A stretch of 64,000 bases of DNA from Adiantum capillus-veneris (Eukaryota > Streptophyta > Polypodiopsida > Polypodiales > Pteridaceae): positions 49,424,274 through 49,488,273 of the forward strand of contig CM043942.1 in assembly GCA_014529385.2 (NCBI GenBank). The letters are read 5' to 3'. The position numbers were made by a program, and so were the translations under genes. Numbering within the stretch: the first letter of the stretch is position 1; each line of letters opens with the position of its first letter. The notes beneath the pieces were generated by a model. The model was not told the DNA's origin and did no database searches. It saw nothing but the letters and a program-made list of their open reading frames with translations. Positions 1 through 11,498 of the stretch are shown piece by piece.

Positions 1-969
1 AAGATAGTTAAGCCTGATGTACAACCTTTTTAAATGAAAATCTCAACTTATTCTTGTCCATGATCTATTGCAACTTCAGGTTTTTGATTTTATTCAAGAC
101 CATTCAATTTGCCATGCTTTATCTGTTATTAATTGTATTTTGTTTTGTAATTGATATAAGTATATAATTTTATAAATTTTATGTATCTTGGATCAAAATG
201 TATTTAGTTAGGTACTTATCTGTCATATTAGTTTGCTAGGCTATGGATTAGGTGAAATGAGCTAATGCGACATTACTGGCAACATGAAAGTCCAGGCTCT
301 GGCTAGTGGCTCTGGCCACTTGTTGGCCATAATGCTCATTTGGCCATTTAGCCATTAGCCAATGTAGGCCACCTGCATACCTATGGATTCTCATTTCAAT
401 CACAAATACAACTTTTTTTTTGATTTTCCATCAACTAGCATATGCAAATCTGGAGTACTATTGCCCCGCCAATTATATCTCTCAATCTTAACTAATAACT
501 AATGAAATGTAGAAGAATATTGACAGATTATATTTTCATTGATCTAAATTACACAAACTAAAAACTTTTTTCAAGATTTTATAGAGAGACAATAAGAGAT
601 GTGATTGTATTTATTGCAAAGTGCAAATACAGTGGTTCCAAAGAAAGAAAACTTTCCATTAAAGGTTTCAAAGCAAACTTGTTCCAATACAACGGTTTAA
701 GTTACAAAAAGGTTTGAAATCAAAAAAAAATATGCCTATGCCTTGTGCTGTTGCATGCTAGTTGCATGTTGTTGGCCATGATTGTTACACGCTTGAGGAC
801 AGTACATCAAAGAGTACTCTCAAAGAGCCTATGCAGCCTCCTGCTTAAATTAATTTGAGGGAAATCACATCCGAAGCTCTGTTTGTGTTGTGTTTTGTAG
901 TACCTATCTACACGTCAGGCAAATGGGGCCTTCTTGATAAGCAAGTCCGCCGTATTTTGGTAACCGATT
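1..969. other. AT-rich non-coding stretch
   Basis: No reading frame, repeat unit or RNA gene stands out on either strand. The stretch is AT-rich with short homopolymer runs and nothing that matches other parts of the window. Confidence 0.6.
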
Positions 970-1448
970 TCATTTTGCTCTAAGTCTATAGAATGTCGTG
1001 CTCTTTGAGATTTGTGGTGTTTTGGGGTTGTTTTTTTGTGCTTGTTCTTTGTGGCTTTCTATAGAGTTTTGACTTACGGCGGCGGGGAGATGGCTCAGGG
1101 GCATCTTCATTAGGATCATAATCTTCATCATTGTTGATGCACTCACCATTGTTGGGTACATCAGAAGGCATGGCACCCATCCCCCTCGACATTGAATTGT
1201 CGGCCACATTTTGACAACCTTGGCCGAATGGGCCTCGCACCCATCCCTCTTCGAAACATCTCTCCGTCCACCCAATGATTCACTGGGATGTCCTCCCCTT
1301 CCTAGGACGAATGCTCATTAGACTTGTCTGTCTTTGTGCATTCGGGGTCGGCTAGCTCTTTGGGTTGCCGATTTGTACGCATCTTCTGCTTCCTGCACAC
1401 CTCATTGGTCTTTGGATTCTTCTTTGTAGTTTTTTTGGTCCTTGCCAT
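970..1448 (-). pseudogene. Short broken ORF of unknown function
   Basis: Reading leftward from an ATG at 1448, a Lys/Thr-rich frame begins MARTKKTTKKNPK and runs about 48 codons to a TAG near 1302. The same frame continues past the stop, and a neighbouring frame carries an acidic then basic stretch (NDEDYDPNEDAPEP, then SPRRRKSK) ending at 986. The shift from basic to acidic and back to basic composition looks like once-coding DNA with one stop and one frameshift. I recognise no domain. It lies downstream of, and on the same strand as, the decayed transposase-like gene at 2.1-4.4 kb and could be a second gene of that element; this is inference. Confidence 0.25.
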
Positions 1449-2074
1449 CTAGAAAGTGTCTTTGGGAATATCTTTAGAGCTTATGGTATTCGGAGAGGGA
1501 GGGAGTGTTTTGTATTTGTGATGGGGGGTTTTCCCTCTTTATATAGGGTGGCCATAGAAGGGTGGGTTCACACGGTGGAAAAGAGCTGCTAAAAGGACAA
1601 GAAAATAATCTTTTGAATTACAAAACCACATGAAAGTAAAGAACTATTTGATCTCACAGAGCTAAACCTCTACTTGAACAATTGCGTAAACAATCAAACA
1701 ATGAAAACACTCGATGAAAAGCAAGAGGGTTGTGACACAAAAAATTATGTTGTAATACTCAGATTACGGGGATAATATGTGCATTCAAGTGTAATGGATT
1801 TTCCATCATCATGAGATTCCAAGTACATCTATTGCCTCCTCGCCCAGACTTTTCCCACCCTAGTCCTTGATGCTCGCCACACTGCATGTTGTACTGGACC
1901 TTGTGAGGATCTCCAGTGCTCTAAGGAACAAGCATGGGCCAGTTTGATGTCCTTCTTTTGCCAAGCGTGATGACCTTGCACGTTCGATCGACACTTTGCA
2001 TCCAAAAGTGGTAAGGTAAAACCAGTTGAACTTCCTAAAGATAGCATGAGTGCATTAAACCCCCTCCATGTATT
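1449..2074. other. Non-coding stretch
   Basis: A plus-strand frame at 1365-1592 overlaps the left edge but shows no domain and looks like chance. The minus-strand frame at 1829-2047 may be the extreme decayed end of the transposase-like gene to the right. Nothing else is supported. Confidence 0.4.
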
Positions 2075-4391
2075 TTATTCTTGAAGTAGACACCTCTGGC
2101 ACGATATTGTGACTTCTCCATACCTTGCGTGCTCCAAACATCCAATGAACCATACATGTTCATAAAGTATGCACCATGTGCATAGAGGATATGCTATCCA
2201 TAAAGCCACAACACATCGATGATGATCAAAAGTAAAGCATAGAATAGACCAAGGCGGAATAGCAAGCACTCACCATATAGTGTGTAATGTTTGTTTCACC
2301 CCATGCTATGACGACTACCTTTGTGAACTCCACCACCAAATTTTGGAATTGTTGTTGTTGCTCATTGGTTGTGCTTGCAAACCATAGTATCTTCATCATC
2401 TTGTTGAATACTGCCCAAACATGATGTCGGCTAAGCACAACACTTGCATTGCTATCATTGTCCGTTGTATACTTGCAAAGATCCTTCCACAACTCCCATC
2501 CACATTCAGATATTGATGACCTAACATGTGCACTACTTTCCTTGGGCGAAACCCTCTTCAAAAAGTGCCTTGCATTTAGTCCACTCATGGACATTGGTTG
2601 GGCCACTTCTTGAGCGCTTGCATTGTTCTTTTGTGCAACAATGGATGTATTGGTCCCATGACAACCTATTGAATTTAAAAGCCCTTCGACTTTTGGGATA
2701 GCATAAAGCGAACTCTCTGTAGGCTTCATTGTAAAGGCATAATCAATATGAAGCTTCAATAAACAATCAAAGATGCACATAAAAATATGAAGTGTGCAAA
2801 AATGCACATTTTTGAGAGGGAAGTTAATTATAGGGTTCTATTCATTGTCTTTTGTGGCACGATTGGGCTCCTCTAGCATATGACATCATAGCATTGAGTG
2901 CTCCCACACACGTGTAATTTGTGAATTGTCCTTTTCCTCTGTTTTGTCAAATGTTGCATTTTTGCGTGCATTCCCCTTATAGCCCTTAATGCAAAATGGA
3001 CAAGGATACAGAGCTCCAGCCCCTTGTTTGCACCCTAGAATGCACTTGATTGTTCTCAAATCGCCACCTAAGTGCCAATCAACTTCAAACTCCCCTATGC
3101 CATCCACTTGGAGTTTCTCCCAAGCTAGTTGTGCCTTAATGACATCTATTATCCACAAAATACATTCAAAAATCCAAGCAAGCACTTCATGGGTCTCCTT
3201 GGGAACCTCAATAGCACCAAGCCACCAAATTTCTATCTCCAACTGGACACTAAAAGATGGTGCACACTCTTCATTCAGAGCTATACGCTTCGCATGAAAT
3301 AAGGCCTCGTTCATGAGAGTAATACTCATCCTTTCTAGTCTTTGTTTCTTCACAATTTGACACTCGTCTAGCTAGAGCACAAACGTCAACTTTGATCCTA
3401 GCGCTAAAAAATGTCCAAAATAACATATGAAAAACCATAATTTGGAAAAAAAAACTGACTATGCATTGTTGTAGCCTCATCATTAGGTGGTACACCATAA
3501 AAATGTACCATTGCCATTTGAAGCTTTCTCAAATCAACAAAAATATTATTTGACATTGAGTAAGGAAATCCCTTGTCCACTATGTCTGCACCGACGCTTG
3601 CATTGGTATGTTTTCTTACTCCTTTTGACCTCTTGGTAAAGGTGGATGAAGGCATTATCTCCTCTATGTGCAAATAGCCCCCTATTCGAAAGTACACATC
3701 CTAGTTCAAAGCCTTCTTAGCAAGATTGACCTTAAATGGTATAGGAAAAACATTCTCAGTAATTCCTCTTTCCCTTAAAGCATCCTTAAGGAGACCATAT
3801 AAGGAAACGTATCCCTTAGTACTAATTCCCACTTCATCACAAGCCTTCTGTACATCAACATCGCTCACAAGATTTGAAAACTTTTGCATAACCTCCTTTG
3901 TGACAACATTGTTTAAATGTTCTATATTTGGTGCTCGCAAACGGGCTACGACATCCGATTTCTTGAGGCACAAACTCAACAAATGGATGCTATCCTCTTG
4001 GATGTGGCCACCACATAGCTCTTGGATAAAATTCCTAGAAGAAGGGACAAAAACATTACCACAGAAGCAATTTAAAGCATGTATTGGAGCATAGCAAAAT
4101 GCACCTTGTAGTTGTAACCCTTCTTTTTTGAGCACTGCCTTCAGGGGCTAAAGTCTCTATGGCTGAGAAGCTCCTCTTATGTTTCCTTGCACCTAAGGGC
4201 GTCTTTTTAAGATGCAGGATCTTATCTTCAAGCTTTGCAATCTTAGCATTTTTCTCTTCCACGTGTAGCTTAACAGTTTGCACTTCCTCCTTTGCATGAA
4301 TGATCCTTTCGCGCAATCCACTAGTGGTATGGGAAAGAAGTTGGCATTGATGCAAAGACCATTGTGTGCTATTAGCTCCAATAGTCAACAA
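2075..4391 (-). pseudogene. Decayed DDE-type transposase-like gene of a DNA transposon
   Basis: Six overlapping minus-strand frames read as one protein broken by stops and frameshifts. From the N-terminal side (right): a coiled-coil-like segment (EEKNAKIAKLEDKILHLKK, about 4240); a region with GISTKGYVSLYGLLKDAL; a segment with FHAKRIALNEE; a core with VDWHLGGDLRTIKCILG followed by PCPFC (about 3060-2990); a LHIFMCIFDCLLKL segment; and a C-terminal region with WGETNITHYM (about 2290). The order of a GD-x-(K/R) segment with a downstream CxxC, then LH and a late ThyM-like motif, resembles transposase-like proteins spread through plant and animal genomes. I cannot name the superfamily and see no terminal inverted repeats. 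The stop between ...AKKALN and VYFRIGG near 3699 is one clear lesion. Confidence 0.45.
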
Positions 4392-5389
4392 TCACTTGCA
4401 CTGTCCACCAAGAAGACCTTGCTCCCCTCTACCTACATATTGTAAGAATAAGCAAGGCTATTGAATGTTGAATACACATTGATCATTAGGGTAGAGGCAA
4501 CCATGCACCCAAAGGTCCACATTGGTGTGACATGTATCATGGTGTTGTTGTGCAATTTACAAGTATTGATGTTTTAAGGGTGCGAAGTCCTTTGGCAGCT
4601 GAACATGTAGAGACACCATTTTTGAACTTGGAGATCTTGCTGCGGATGGGAGGTTTGTAATGTCACTTACTCCATGGAAAGGGGAATAAATTTGGCATCA
4701 AGCAAGAGAGCTATGGGATGAAGAGCTACAACAGAGATACATAGTGGAGAGGAGAGCTATGGAGTGGACAACTATGGAATGGAGAGCTGCAGAGCAGAGC
4801 TACGGAGTGGAGAGGAGAGCTATGGAGTGGAGAGCTATGGGATGGAGAGCTGCAACAGAGCTATGGAGTGGACCTGCAACAAGGAGAGGGAAGGAGAAAG
4901 AGTTTGTGATGAAAAATAGAAGAGAGAAGAGAGAGGGAGAGGAGTGAGAGAGAGGGGAGTGATTTTGGAGGGAACTGAGAAAAGTTGGAGAGTTTGACAT
5001 TTTGCAGGTCTAGCAGTGAGATTTTGAGAGAAAAATTTGATTTTTGGGTATGCATATAGGTTGGGGAGAAGTTTTGAGTAAAAATGAGGTTTATTTGAAT
5101 TTTTCTTGAAAAAGGGCGGGGGTTATGGACGCCCTGGATGATGTGGCAAAAGAAAGGGGGTAGGGTAGTTATTGTCATAAGGGCCACCACGTAGAGAGAG
5201 AATGTACCTAATACCCCCCCAGCCTCTATTTCAGCCTACAAAAAACCTATGACAACCCTAAAAAACGCCTATGAGAAAACCCTCATTCAATGCTCTTCTC
5301 TCCTAAATCACACACATTTTTTGCCTTAATCCCTTAAAATTAGGGATCCTTACAAGGCCCTTTTGGGGTTCATATTTTTTCTAACGTGA
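4392..5389. other. Non-coding stretch between transposon and gypsy fragment
   Basis: It contains the purine-rich tandem repeat listed separately, then AT-rich sequence. Frames on both strands here (for example 4861-5190 minus) are Ser/Leu-rich products of purine/pyrimidine bias and are not genes. Similarity to Gy1 pol starts abruptly near 5390. Confidence 0.5.
4722..4872. repeat. Degenerate purine-rich tandem repeat
   Basis: A unit of roughly 20-24 bp built on GGAGAGCTATGGAGTGGA recurs with substitutions and small indels (GAGCTATGG, GAGCTGCA and AACTATGG variants). It is a minisatellite-like tract with no recognised function. Confidence 0.6.
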
Positions 5390-7660
5390 CAGAGCACTAA
5401 ACCAGATCACTATCAAAATAAGATTTCTTGTACTGTGGGTAGACGATCTGTTTGATAAGCTACAAGGCTCGACCTACTCTAGTAGGATTGACCTTAAAAG
5501 TGGCTATCATCAAATAAGGATAGTGAATGAAGATATCGTAAAGACCACGTTTCACACAATGTTGGTCTTTATATGAATACCTTGTCATGCCTTTTGGCTT
5601 GACAAATTCTCTAGACACATTCAACTGCTTAATGGAGAAAATCTTCAGACCCTGCCGCAAGTTTACTGCGATGATATCATCATCTACTCCAAATCTATTG
5701 AGGAGCATAAGCAACATCTCTAGGTAATTTTTCAAGCATTGAGGGAGAATAAACTTTTCATTAATCAAAAGAAGAGTGAATTTTTCCTTCAAGAGATTCA
5801 ATACTTAAGTCACATTATCTCTCAAGATGGTATCCGTATGGATCCAACCAAGTTAGAGGTAATAAAAGTATGGATCCAACCAAGTTAGAGGTAATAAAAG
5901 GATGGCATATCCCAAGGAATCTACAGGAGCTACAAAACTTTATTGGTATGTGTGCATACTATAGATGCTTCATAGCTATATTCTCACAAATAGCAAGACC
6001 ATTACATGACTTGACAAAGTAGAATGTTAAGTACATATGGATTGCCAAAGAACAAAATGCTTTGAGAAGCTTAAAGAAAAATTTACTTTTCAACCTGTGC
6101 TTACATTCCCGGATCTCTCAAAACCATGTGAGGTCCAATGTGATGCTTGTGGAGATTGCCTTGGAGCAGCCTTGCTTCAAGAAGGGCATGCCATAGCATA
6201 TGAGAGTCGAAGACTCGATTCCGATGAGCGAGTATTGGGCATCTACAAAAAGGAGTTGCTAGCTGTCATACATGCCCTTGAAACATGGAAGCACTATCTT
6301 TTGGGGACTCCATTCATCCTACTAACGGATCACCAAAGTCTTAAGTACTTCATGACGCAAACCAAGCTCTCCGACAAACAAATGAGGTGGGAAAATTTTC
6401 TTTCACAATTCAATTTTCATATTGCTCACAAGCACAATCAAATGGCCGATGCACTATCATGATGACCAAGGGGAAATGCGGTGTCCATAGCAACTGACAA
6501 TGATCTATCTTCCATGATAGATGAGTATGCTATTGACCCCGATTTGAAGGATGTAATTTCAGCCCTTGCCTTAGGGAAGAAAGAAGAACCATTCACCGTG
6601 CAGGATGGTTACCTTCTCCATGACAATAGGCTATGTGTTACTCACTCCCTTCATGACAAAGTAATGTATGAATCCCATGCTCCTCCCTATGCGGGGCATA
6701 GAGGGCAACCTACTCTTTGAGAAGTAGAAACATACTTCTATTGGCCTACCATAAAAGTAGACATACAAGAGTATGTTTGAAAATGCATCGTATGCCAAAA
6801 GACAAAGTATGATATAGGGAAGCAACCTGGGGTACTCCAGCCATTACCAATCCCTAATTCACCATGGGAGAGTATATCCATGGATTTATCTTTGGATTAC
6901 CCAAGCGTATCCATGGGAATATGCAAATATGGACAATAGTCGACAGGTTTAGCAAACAAACACACTTTATACTTGTCAAAAAGACTATTAAGGTGTACCA
7001 AATGACAAACCTCTTTATAGCCCAGATTTTCAAACACCATGGCTTGCCAACATCAATCGTGTCGGATAGAGATCCTCAAATGACCAATAATTTTTGGAAG
7101 GGTCTCTTTGAGAATCTAGTTACAAGGCTAGATTTCTCTTCAGTCTATCACCCACAAACGGATGGCCAAAGTGAAATAGCTAACCTCACGATTCTAGATC
7201 TACTCAAGACCTATGTTATGGAAGTAGATCAACGTTCCCAATGGGAGAGGTACCTACCCCTTGTAGAGTATGCGTACAATAACACTATATACATGGAAGA
7301 CTCCTTTTGAGATCATTGACGAAAGACCAAAAAGTCCCTTGCTACTTAAGGTACATGGGAAGATCTTCACGCTGATGAGTATAGCCGAGACCTACAAGAA
7401 TATTTTCAAAAGATTGAGGCTATATCCATCTCCCAAAAAAGGCCAAAAGCTGCTATTGACAAGCACAGATGGGACTTAGCCTTCAATAAAAATGATTGGG
7501 TCCTACTCAAGTTTCCCAAGGCTCAATTGAGGCAAACTATGAGCAAAAATCTTACGCGTTATCAAAAGTATTATGCTAAATTATAAAAAAGATACAATGG
7601 TCCTTTCCAAATCTTAAAACGAACCAATGAGATGGCCTATTCGCTAAGAAATGTAGACTA
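5390..7660 (+). pseudogene. Ty3/gypsy pol remnant (Gy1 copy G1a): RT, RNase H, integrase
   Basis: Decayed 3' part of a Gy1 polyprotein. RT starts at 5390 with FDKLQGSTYSSRIDLKSGYH and keeps the catalytic CDDIIIYS near 5675. RNase H follows at about 6037-6462 (CDACGDCLGAALLQEG, TDHQSLKYF). Integrase covers 6481-7480, with zinc-module remains (HAPPYAGHRG, CIVCQKTK) and DDE landmarks TIVDRFSK, VSDRDP and QSEIAN. Gag and protease are absent because the copy begins inside RT. A direct duplication of about 30 bp (MDPTKLEVIK coding) lies at 5838-5900. Stops and frameshifts separate every domain, and the copy breaks off after the integrase C-terminal domain, so the chromodomain is lost. Confidence 0.85.
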
Positions 7661-7727
7661 ATGACTAAGACTTTATCTTCTCTACCTCATAGTCCAGGAC
7701 GACTATGGTTTCAAGAGAGAGGTAATG
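7661..7727 (+). other. G1a 3' untranslated remnant and polypurine tract
   Basis: A short 3' region ends in the purine run AAGAGAGAGGTAA directly before the LTR start TGTCATAAAA, the expected position of a polypurine tract that primes plus-strand synthesis. G1e has the equivalent AAGAGAGAGATAA. Confidence 0.65.
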
Positions 7728-8812
7728 TCATAAAATGTAATATCTACCTATTTGAAAAAGACTTTCTCATATTAAACTGATCATTTAATATTGTAGAGAT
7801 GAATGGGAACAAGAGGTAGAATATAGACATGTGCACATAATGGAGCTCAAAAGACCTTAGGGTTAGCTTCATTCAAGACCTCCAAAGGTTAGTGTTAAAA
7901 GTTATTAGACCTAGGATCTTAGGCAAGGTAGGAATAACCTTGAGGTGGGAACCCTACCCAAGCTTGAGGTGCTTGTCGTGCTTGCTAACTAAGGTGCTTG
8001 AGTTGCTTGTCGTGCTTGTTTACTAAGGTGGTTGTTGACTAAGGTGCTTATGGGAACCCTGCCCAAGCTTGAGGTGCTTGTCATGCTTGATGAGTAAAAT
8101 GCTTGAGAAGCTTGAAGTCAAACCAAGGCATACAAAGAGGGGGGCGAGCCTTACAAGTAGGGGATGAGAGACAATATCACCTATATCCTCTCAAGGGTCA
8201 CCCTTCCACAAGAGGCAACAAGGGCACTTGTCAAGCTCCTCCCCGTGTTCCCATCATGGTGTGCTTGAATCCTATTGAATAGGCTTTTAAGGGGTCCAAT
8301 GAGAATTTAGTTTGATTAACTAATTATCTAGGCAATATTCAATCCCTCTCTCTCAAAGGGGAAAGGAGGACACTTGTCCAAATGCTACCCTTGTTGCTTG
8401 ATATGCACAAAGCATGTGACTGGCTAGGCTTGAGGAGCTCCAATCAAATCAAGGATTGAGCTACAAGGAGGGGTCGACCAAGGCAAGCTAGGGGTGTGCT
8501 TGGAGATACACACGCTCTCACACACAGACATTCTCATTGTGTGAAGTGCAAGAGCTTCGATCTCCTTCTCTAAGCTTGAGAAGTTGAGAGCCTACACCAA
8601 CACATCTTGGCTATGGAATGCAAATCCAACCAAGAGCCATGCTTCAATGCTCTGCTTCTTTCTCGTATGTTACTTCTTCTTCCTCATTCCTTGCTATATC
8701 TCTCTCCACCTTTGAAGGTTTTTGAGGTCTTGGGACTGAGGCTGGGTACAAGTTATGTTAAGTATGGAGCTTGATTTACCCCTTGTAATTTTATGTGGTA
8801 AAAGTGCACATT
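7728..8812 (+). mobile_element. 3' LTR of G1a, truncated by a copia insertion
   Basis: The LTR starts TGTCATAAAATGTAATATC and shares its first 60 bases with the G1b LTR, which ends at 17340 on the opposite strand. These two copies form a subtype distinct from the TGTCATAATAATC copies (G1c, G1e). The LTR should be about 1.57 kb, but similarity stops at 8812, where the copia LTR begins. CCAAT/ATTGG motifs and a GCTTGAGGTGCTTG-type minisatellite lie inside. Confidence 0.75.
7957..8115 (+). repeat. LTR minisatellite of GCTTG/AAGGTGCTTG units
   Basis: Short direct units such as GAGGTGCTTGTCGTGCTTG and AAGGTGCTTGAG recur irregularly. The same family appears inverted in the G1b LTR at about 16877-17050, so it belongs to this LTR subtype. 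Confidence 0.6.
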
Positions 8813-9403
8813 TGTAAGGCCCCCATTATGACGAGAAGCCATTGTGAGTGAAGGAAAATCACTTGCCCGAAACCAAAATTTTCACGGTCAAAAATCAGGC
8901 CCCGGGACTTTTTTTTCCTTCGCTAGAATATTCCTTTTTTTCGGAATATTATGGCCGGACGGTGGCCGGAAAGTGATTGGAAAACGATCCATCGATTGGC
9001 CAGTTGGCCGGTAGTCAATGGCCGGTGGCCGGTGGTCGGAAGTCAATCGTCGGTGGCAAGTGGCCGAATTCAAAAGCGGACTTGTCTTCTCAAGGGAGGC
9101 CACACATGGGTGGATTGGAGGGTCCGATTTGGACTTATCTACACAAGGGTGGCTACACATAGCTGCCTCTCATGAGAGAGGGTAGCCCTTTTGGCCTATT
9201 AAAGGAGGCCATTTCTAGACACATTAGACAGTGTGAAGTTGATGCAACAAGGTGAGTGTGAGGTGGTGAGAGTGAAGCAAGGTGGGAGCTCTATTAAGGG
9301 TATAATCCCTTTGTAAACTTCTTCTTGTTTTGAAGTATTAAAGCCATTGAGTGGATGATTTCCCGTGGACATAGCCCACATTGGGTGAACCACGTATATC
9401 GTG

Positions 9404-9438
<35 letters not shown>

Positions 9439-9531
9439 TCTCTACTCTATCATCTCTTGTGTGTGAAATCTATCTCTCTCCATTAAGTAATCTACTCAAA
9501 TATCTATTTAGCTACGTCTTATTTCCCAACA
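8813..9531 (+). mobile_element. 5' LTR of Ty1/copia element Co1
   Basis: A 719-bp candidate LTR from TGTAAGG to CCCAACA, placed because a tRNA-Met PBS (TGGTATCAGAGC) follows after two bases and a copia gag follows that. It includes a (TC)n tract at 9408-9444. No second copy of this LTR is in the window, so the left edge rests only on the end of G1a LTR similarity and a TG terminus. Confidence 0.6.
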
Positions 9532-9533
9532 AC

Positions 9534-9545
9534 TGGTATCAGAGC
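9534..9545 (+). promoter_or_regulatory. Co1 primer-binding site, initiator tRNA-Met
   Basis: TGGTATCAGAGC is the complement of the 3' end of plant initiator tRNA-Met and lies just after the LTR. It would prime minus-strand DNA synthesis. Confidence 0.85.
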
Positions 9546-9604
9546 AAGGTTTTCTCGTAGCTAAAGTATGTCAAGGAAAGGATTCCTTGAATTGAGTGGG
9601 AGTT

Positions 9605-10360
9605 ATGGCGGAGGAAGGGAAGCTTAAGATTGATAAGTTCAACGGCAAAAACTACCAACATTGGAAGATGCAGATTGAAGACTATCTCTACCAGAAGGAC
9701 CTCTATTTTCCACTAGGCGGTCTTGCGAAGAAGCCCGCAACAATGGCAGATGAAGCATGGATTGTCCTTGATCGAAAGGCACTGGGAACAATCAGGTTAA
9801 GCTTGGCGTCAACGGTGGCCTTCAACATTTTGGAGATGAAGACCACGGAGGACTTGATGAAGTCACTTGACAACTTCTACAAGAAACCATTGGCATCCAA
9901 TAAGGTATTTCTTATGAAGCGCTTGCTCAATCTAAAGATGGCAGAGAATGGTTCAATTGCAGAACACCTAAATGACTTTCACACAAACATAAGTCAACTT
10001 CAATCGGTGAAAATAGTTTTCGATGATGAAGTGCGAGCTCTCCTTATACTATCATCTCTACCGGATAGTTAGGACAGCCTTGTGATGGCTGTAAGTAATT
10101 CTACCTCTGGCACAAATACTCTTAAGTTTGATGATGTTGTGGGTGTTCTCCTAAGCGAGGAAATGCGAAGGAGAAGCACATGAGAATCATCAAGTGCTGC
10201 ACTATCAGTGGGAATAAGAGGAAGGCCTAAGGAGAGGTTCAAAAACCAAAAGGGTCGTGATTGCTCAAGGCGGAGCAAGTCACACACAAAGTCAGTTCTT
10301 GAATGTTGGAACTGCGGGCAAGAAGGGCCATGTCAAGAAGGATCGCTGGTCCAAGAAGAA
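9605..10360 (+). pseudogene. Ty1/copia Gag (Co1)
   Basis: ATG at 9605 begins MAEEGKLKIDKFNGKNYQ, the typical start of plant copia Gag, and the frame runs to a TAG at 10070. Capsid-type motifs include NYQHWKMQIEDYL and AEHLNDFHTNISQL. Coding sense continues past the stop in the same frame (DSLVMAVSNSTSG) to a knuckle near 10300, CWNCGQEGH, where a one-base insertion breaks the CCHC motif and the last Cys reads Arg. An upstream GTG at 9596 is in frame, but the ATG after the PBS is the likely start. Confidence 0.85.
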
Positions 10361-10733
10361 GAAGGAGACAGAGTCTCAAGACAATAAGCCAACATCGGAG
10401 GCCAATGTGGCAGGTAAAGTAGAGCAAGATGCTCTAATTCTCTCATTAGACAATGTGTCTAATTCCAGGATAGTAGATTCCGGGGCTTCATTCCATGCAA
10501 CACCACACAAGCAACATTTCCAAGATTACACCAAAGGTAATTTTGGATATGCATACTTGGGAGATGATGAAGCTTGTGAGATTGTGGGCAAAGGTACAGT
10601 TTCTGTCAAAACTGCTAACGGAAATGAATGGAATCTTAAAGATGTTAGGCATGTTTCTTCTCTTCGCAAAAAATTGATCTCTATAGGACAATTGGACGAT
10701 GAAGGTCACAACATTGCATTCGAAAACAATTAA
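10361..10733 (+). pseudogene. Ty1/copia protease (Co1)
   Basis: The frame reads DALILSLDNVSNSRIVDSGA, then SFHATPHKQHF, the hallmark copia aspartic protease motif with catalytic Asp-Ser-Gly intact. It continues VKTANGNEWNLKDVRHV and LISIGQLDDEGH, which match the protease to GAG-pre-integrase linker. It ends at a TAA at 10731. Upstream it is out of frame with the capsid. Confidence 0.85.
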
Positions 10734-11024
10734 TGGAAGATTTCAAAGGGATCTTTGGTGGTTGCCAAAGGAGAAAAGGGCGGTACACTTTACTTGTGTA
10801 CTGTTAGCACGCAACCTTTAGCTTGTGCAGCAACTACAGAAGTTGAGAGTGCGGTGTGGCATTACCGGCTTAGGCATATGAGTGCCAAAGGAATGCAAAT
10901 CCTTCAAACAAAGAAGCTTCTACTAGGTTTGAAAGAAGTGGACTTAGAGTTCTGTGAAGATTGTGTTTATGGTAAACAAAAGAGTTGTCCACCAACTTTT
11001 CCAACAAATAAATCAATAAATTGA
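10734..11024 (+). pseudogene. Ty1/copia GAG-pre-integrase domain, truncated (Co1)
   Basis: Directly after the protease stop, the next frame reads VVAKGEKGGTLYLC, VWHYRLRHMSAKGMQ and FCEDCVYGKQK. This is the pre-integrase zinc region, with HxxRLxH (normally HxRLGH, so Gly is replaced by Arg) and CxxC. Similarity ends at about 11020. The integrase core, RT, RNase H and 3' LTR are absent, so Co1 is a 5' fragment. Confidence 0.8.
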
Positions 11025-11498
11025 TTTATTAAAATTGGGTTGGGGGGTTCTAGATTAGGTGCACTTGTCGCACACCTGCCCACCTGGGAATTCGATCGAC
11101 GCGGGGAATGGCTCGTTGGATTCCTCTAACCTAAAACTAGATGTACGTCATGGAAGATTCCCATCGTAGTGTAATAACACCTGTCAAAACGCGTATACAA
11201 ACCATTTAAGCAAGAGGGTTCCAAAACTAAAAAACCTAATCTAATGGCTTGTTCAGACATGTAGTTCCTGTGAACAGGCTCACAAAATTGCCGGCCTTAA
11301 TCCCTCCTAGGATTCTAGACACTTATATCTAGGAAGAAGGAAAATTGGCTATGGAAGTCGATGAAGCATGTCCACGTGGCACACAGATCCATGTGCACGT
11401 GACATCCCCTTATGCTTAAGGTGAGGTAAGGGTATCGATCTGCATGGACTCCTTGTATGAGGTTAGCAAATCTGGATAGTGGATGAGCAAGTCCTCAT
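11025..11498. other. Non-coding junction stretch
   Basis: It opens with a near-palindrome of AATAAATCAAT and its complement at about 11006-11030. The rest has no frame or repeat I can link to a neighbour. It may be LTR or 3' sequence of the Gy4 fragment, which is unproven. Confidence 0.4.

Noticed and set aside
4861-5190. 109-codon Ser/Leu-rich minus frame
   Set aside because: Complement of a purine-rich tandem repeat; composition explains the open frame.
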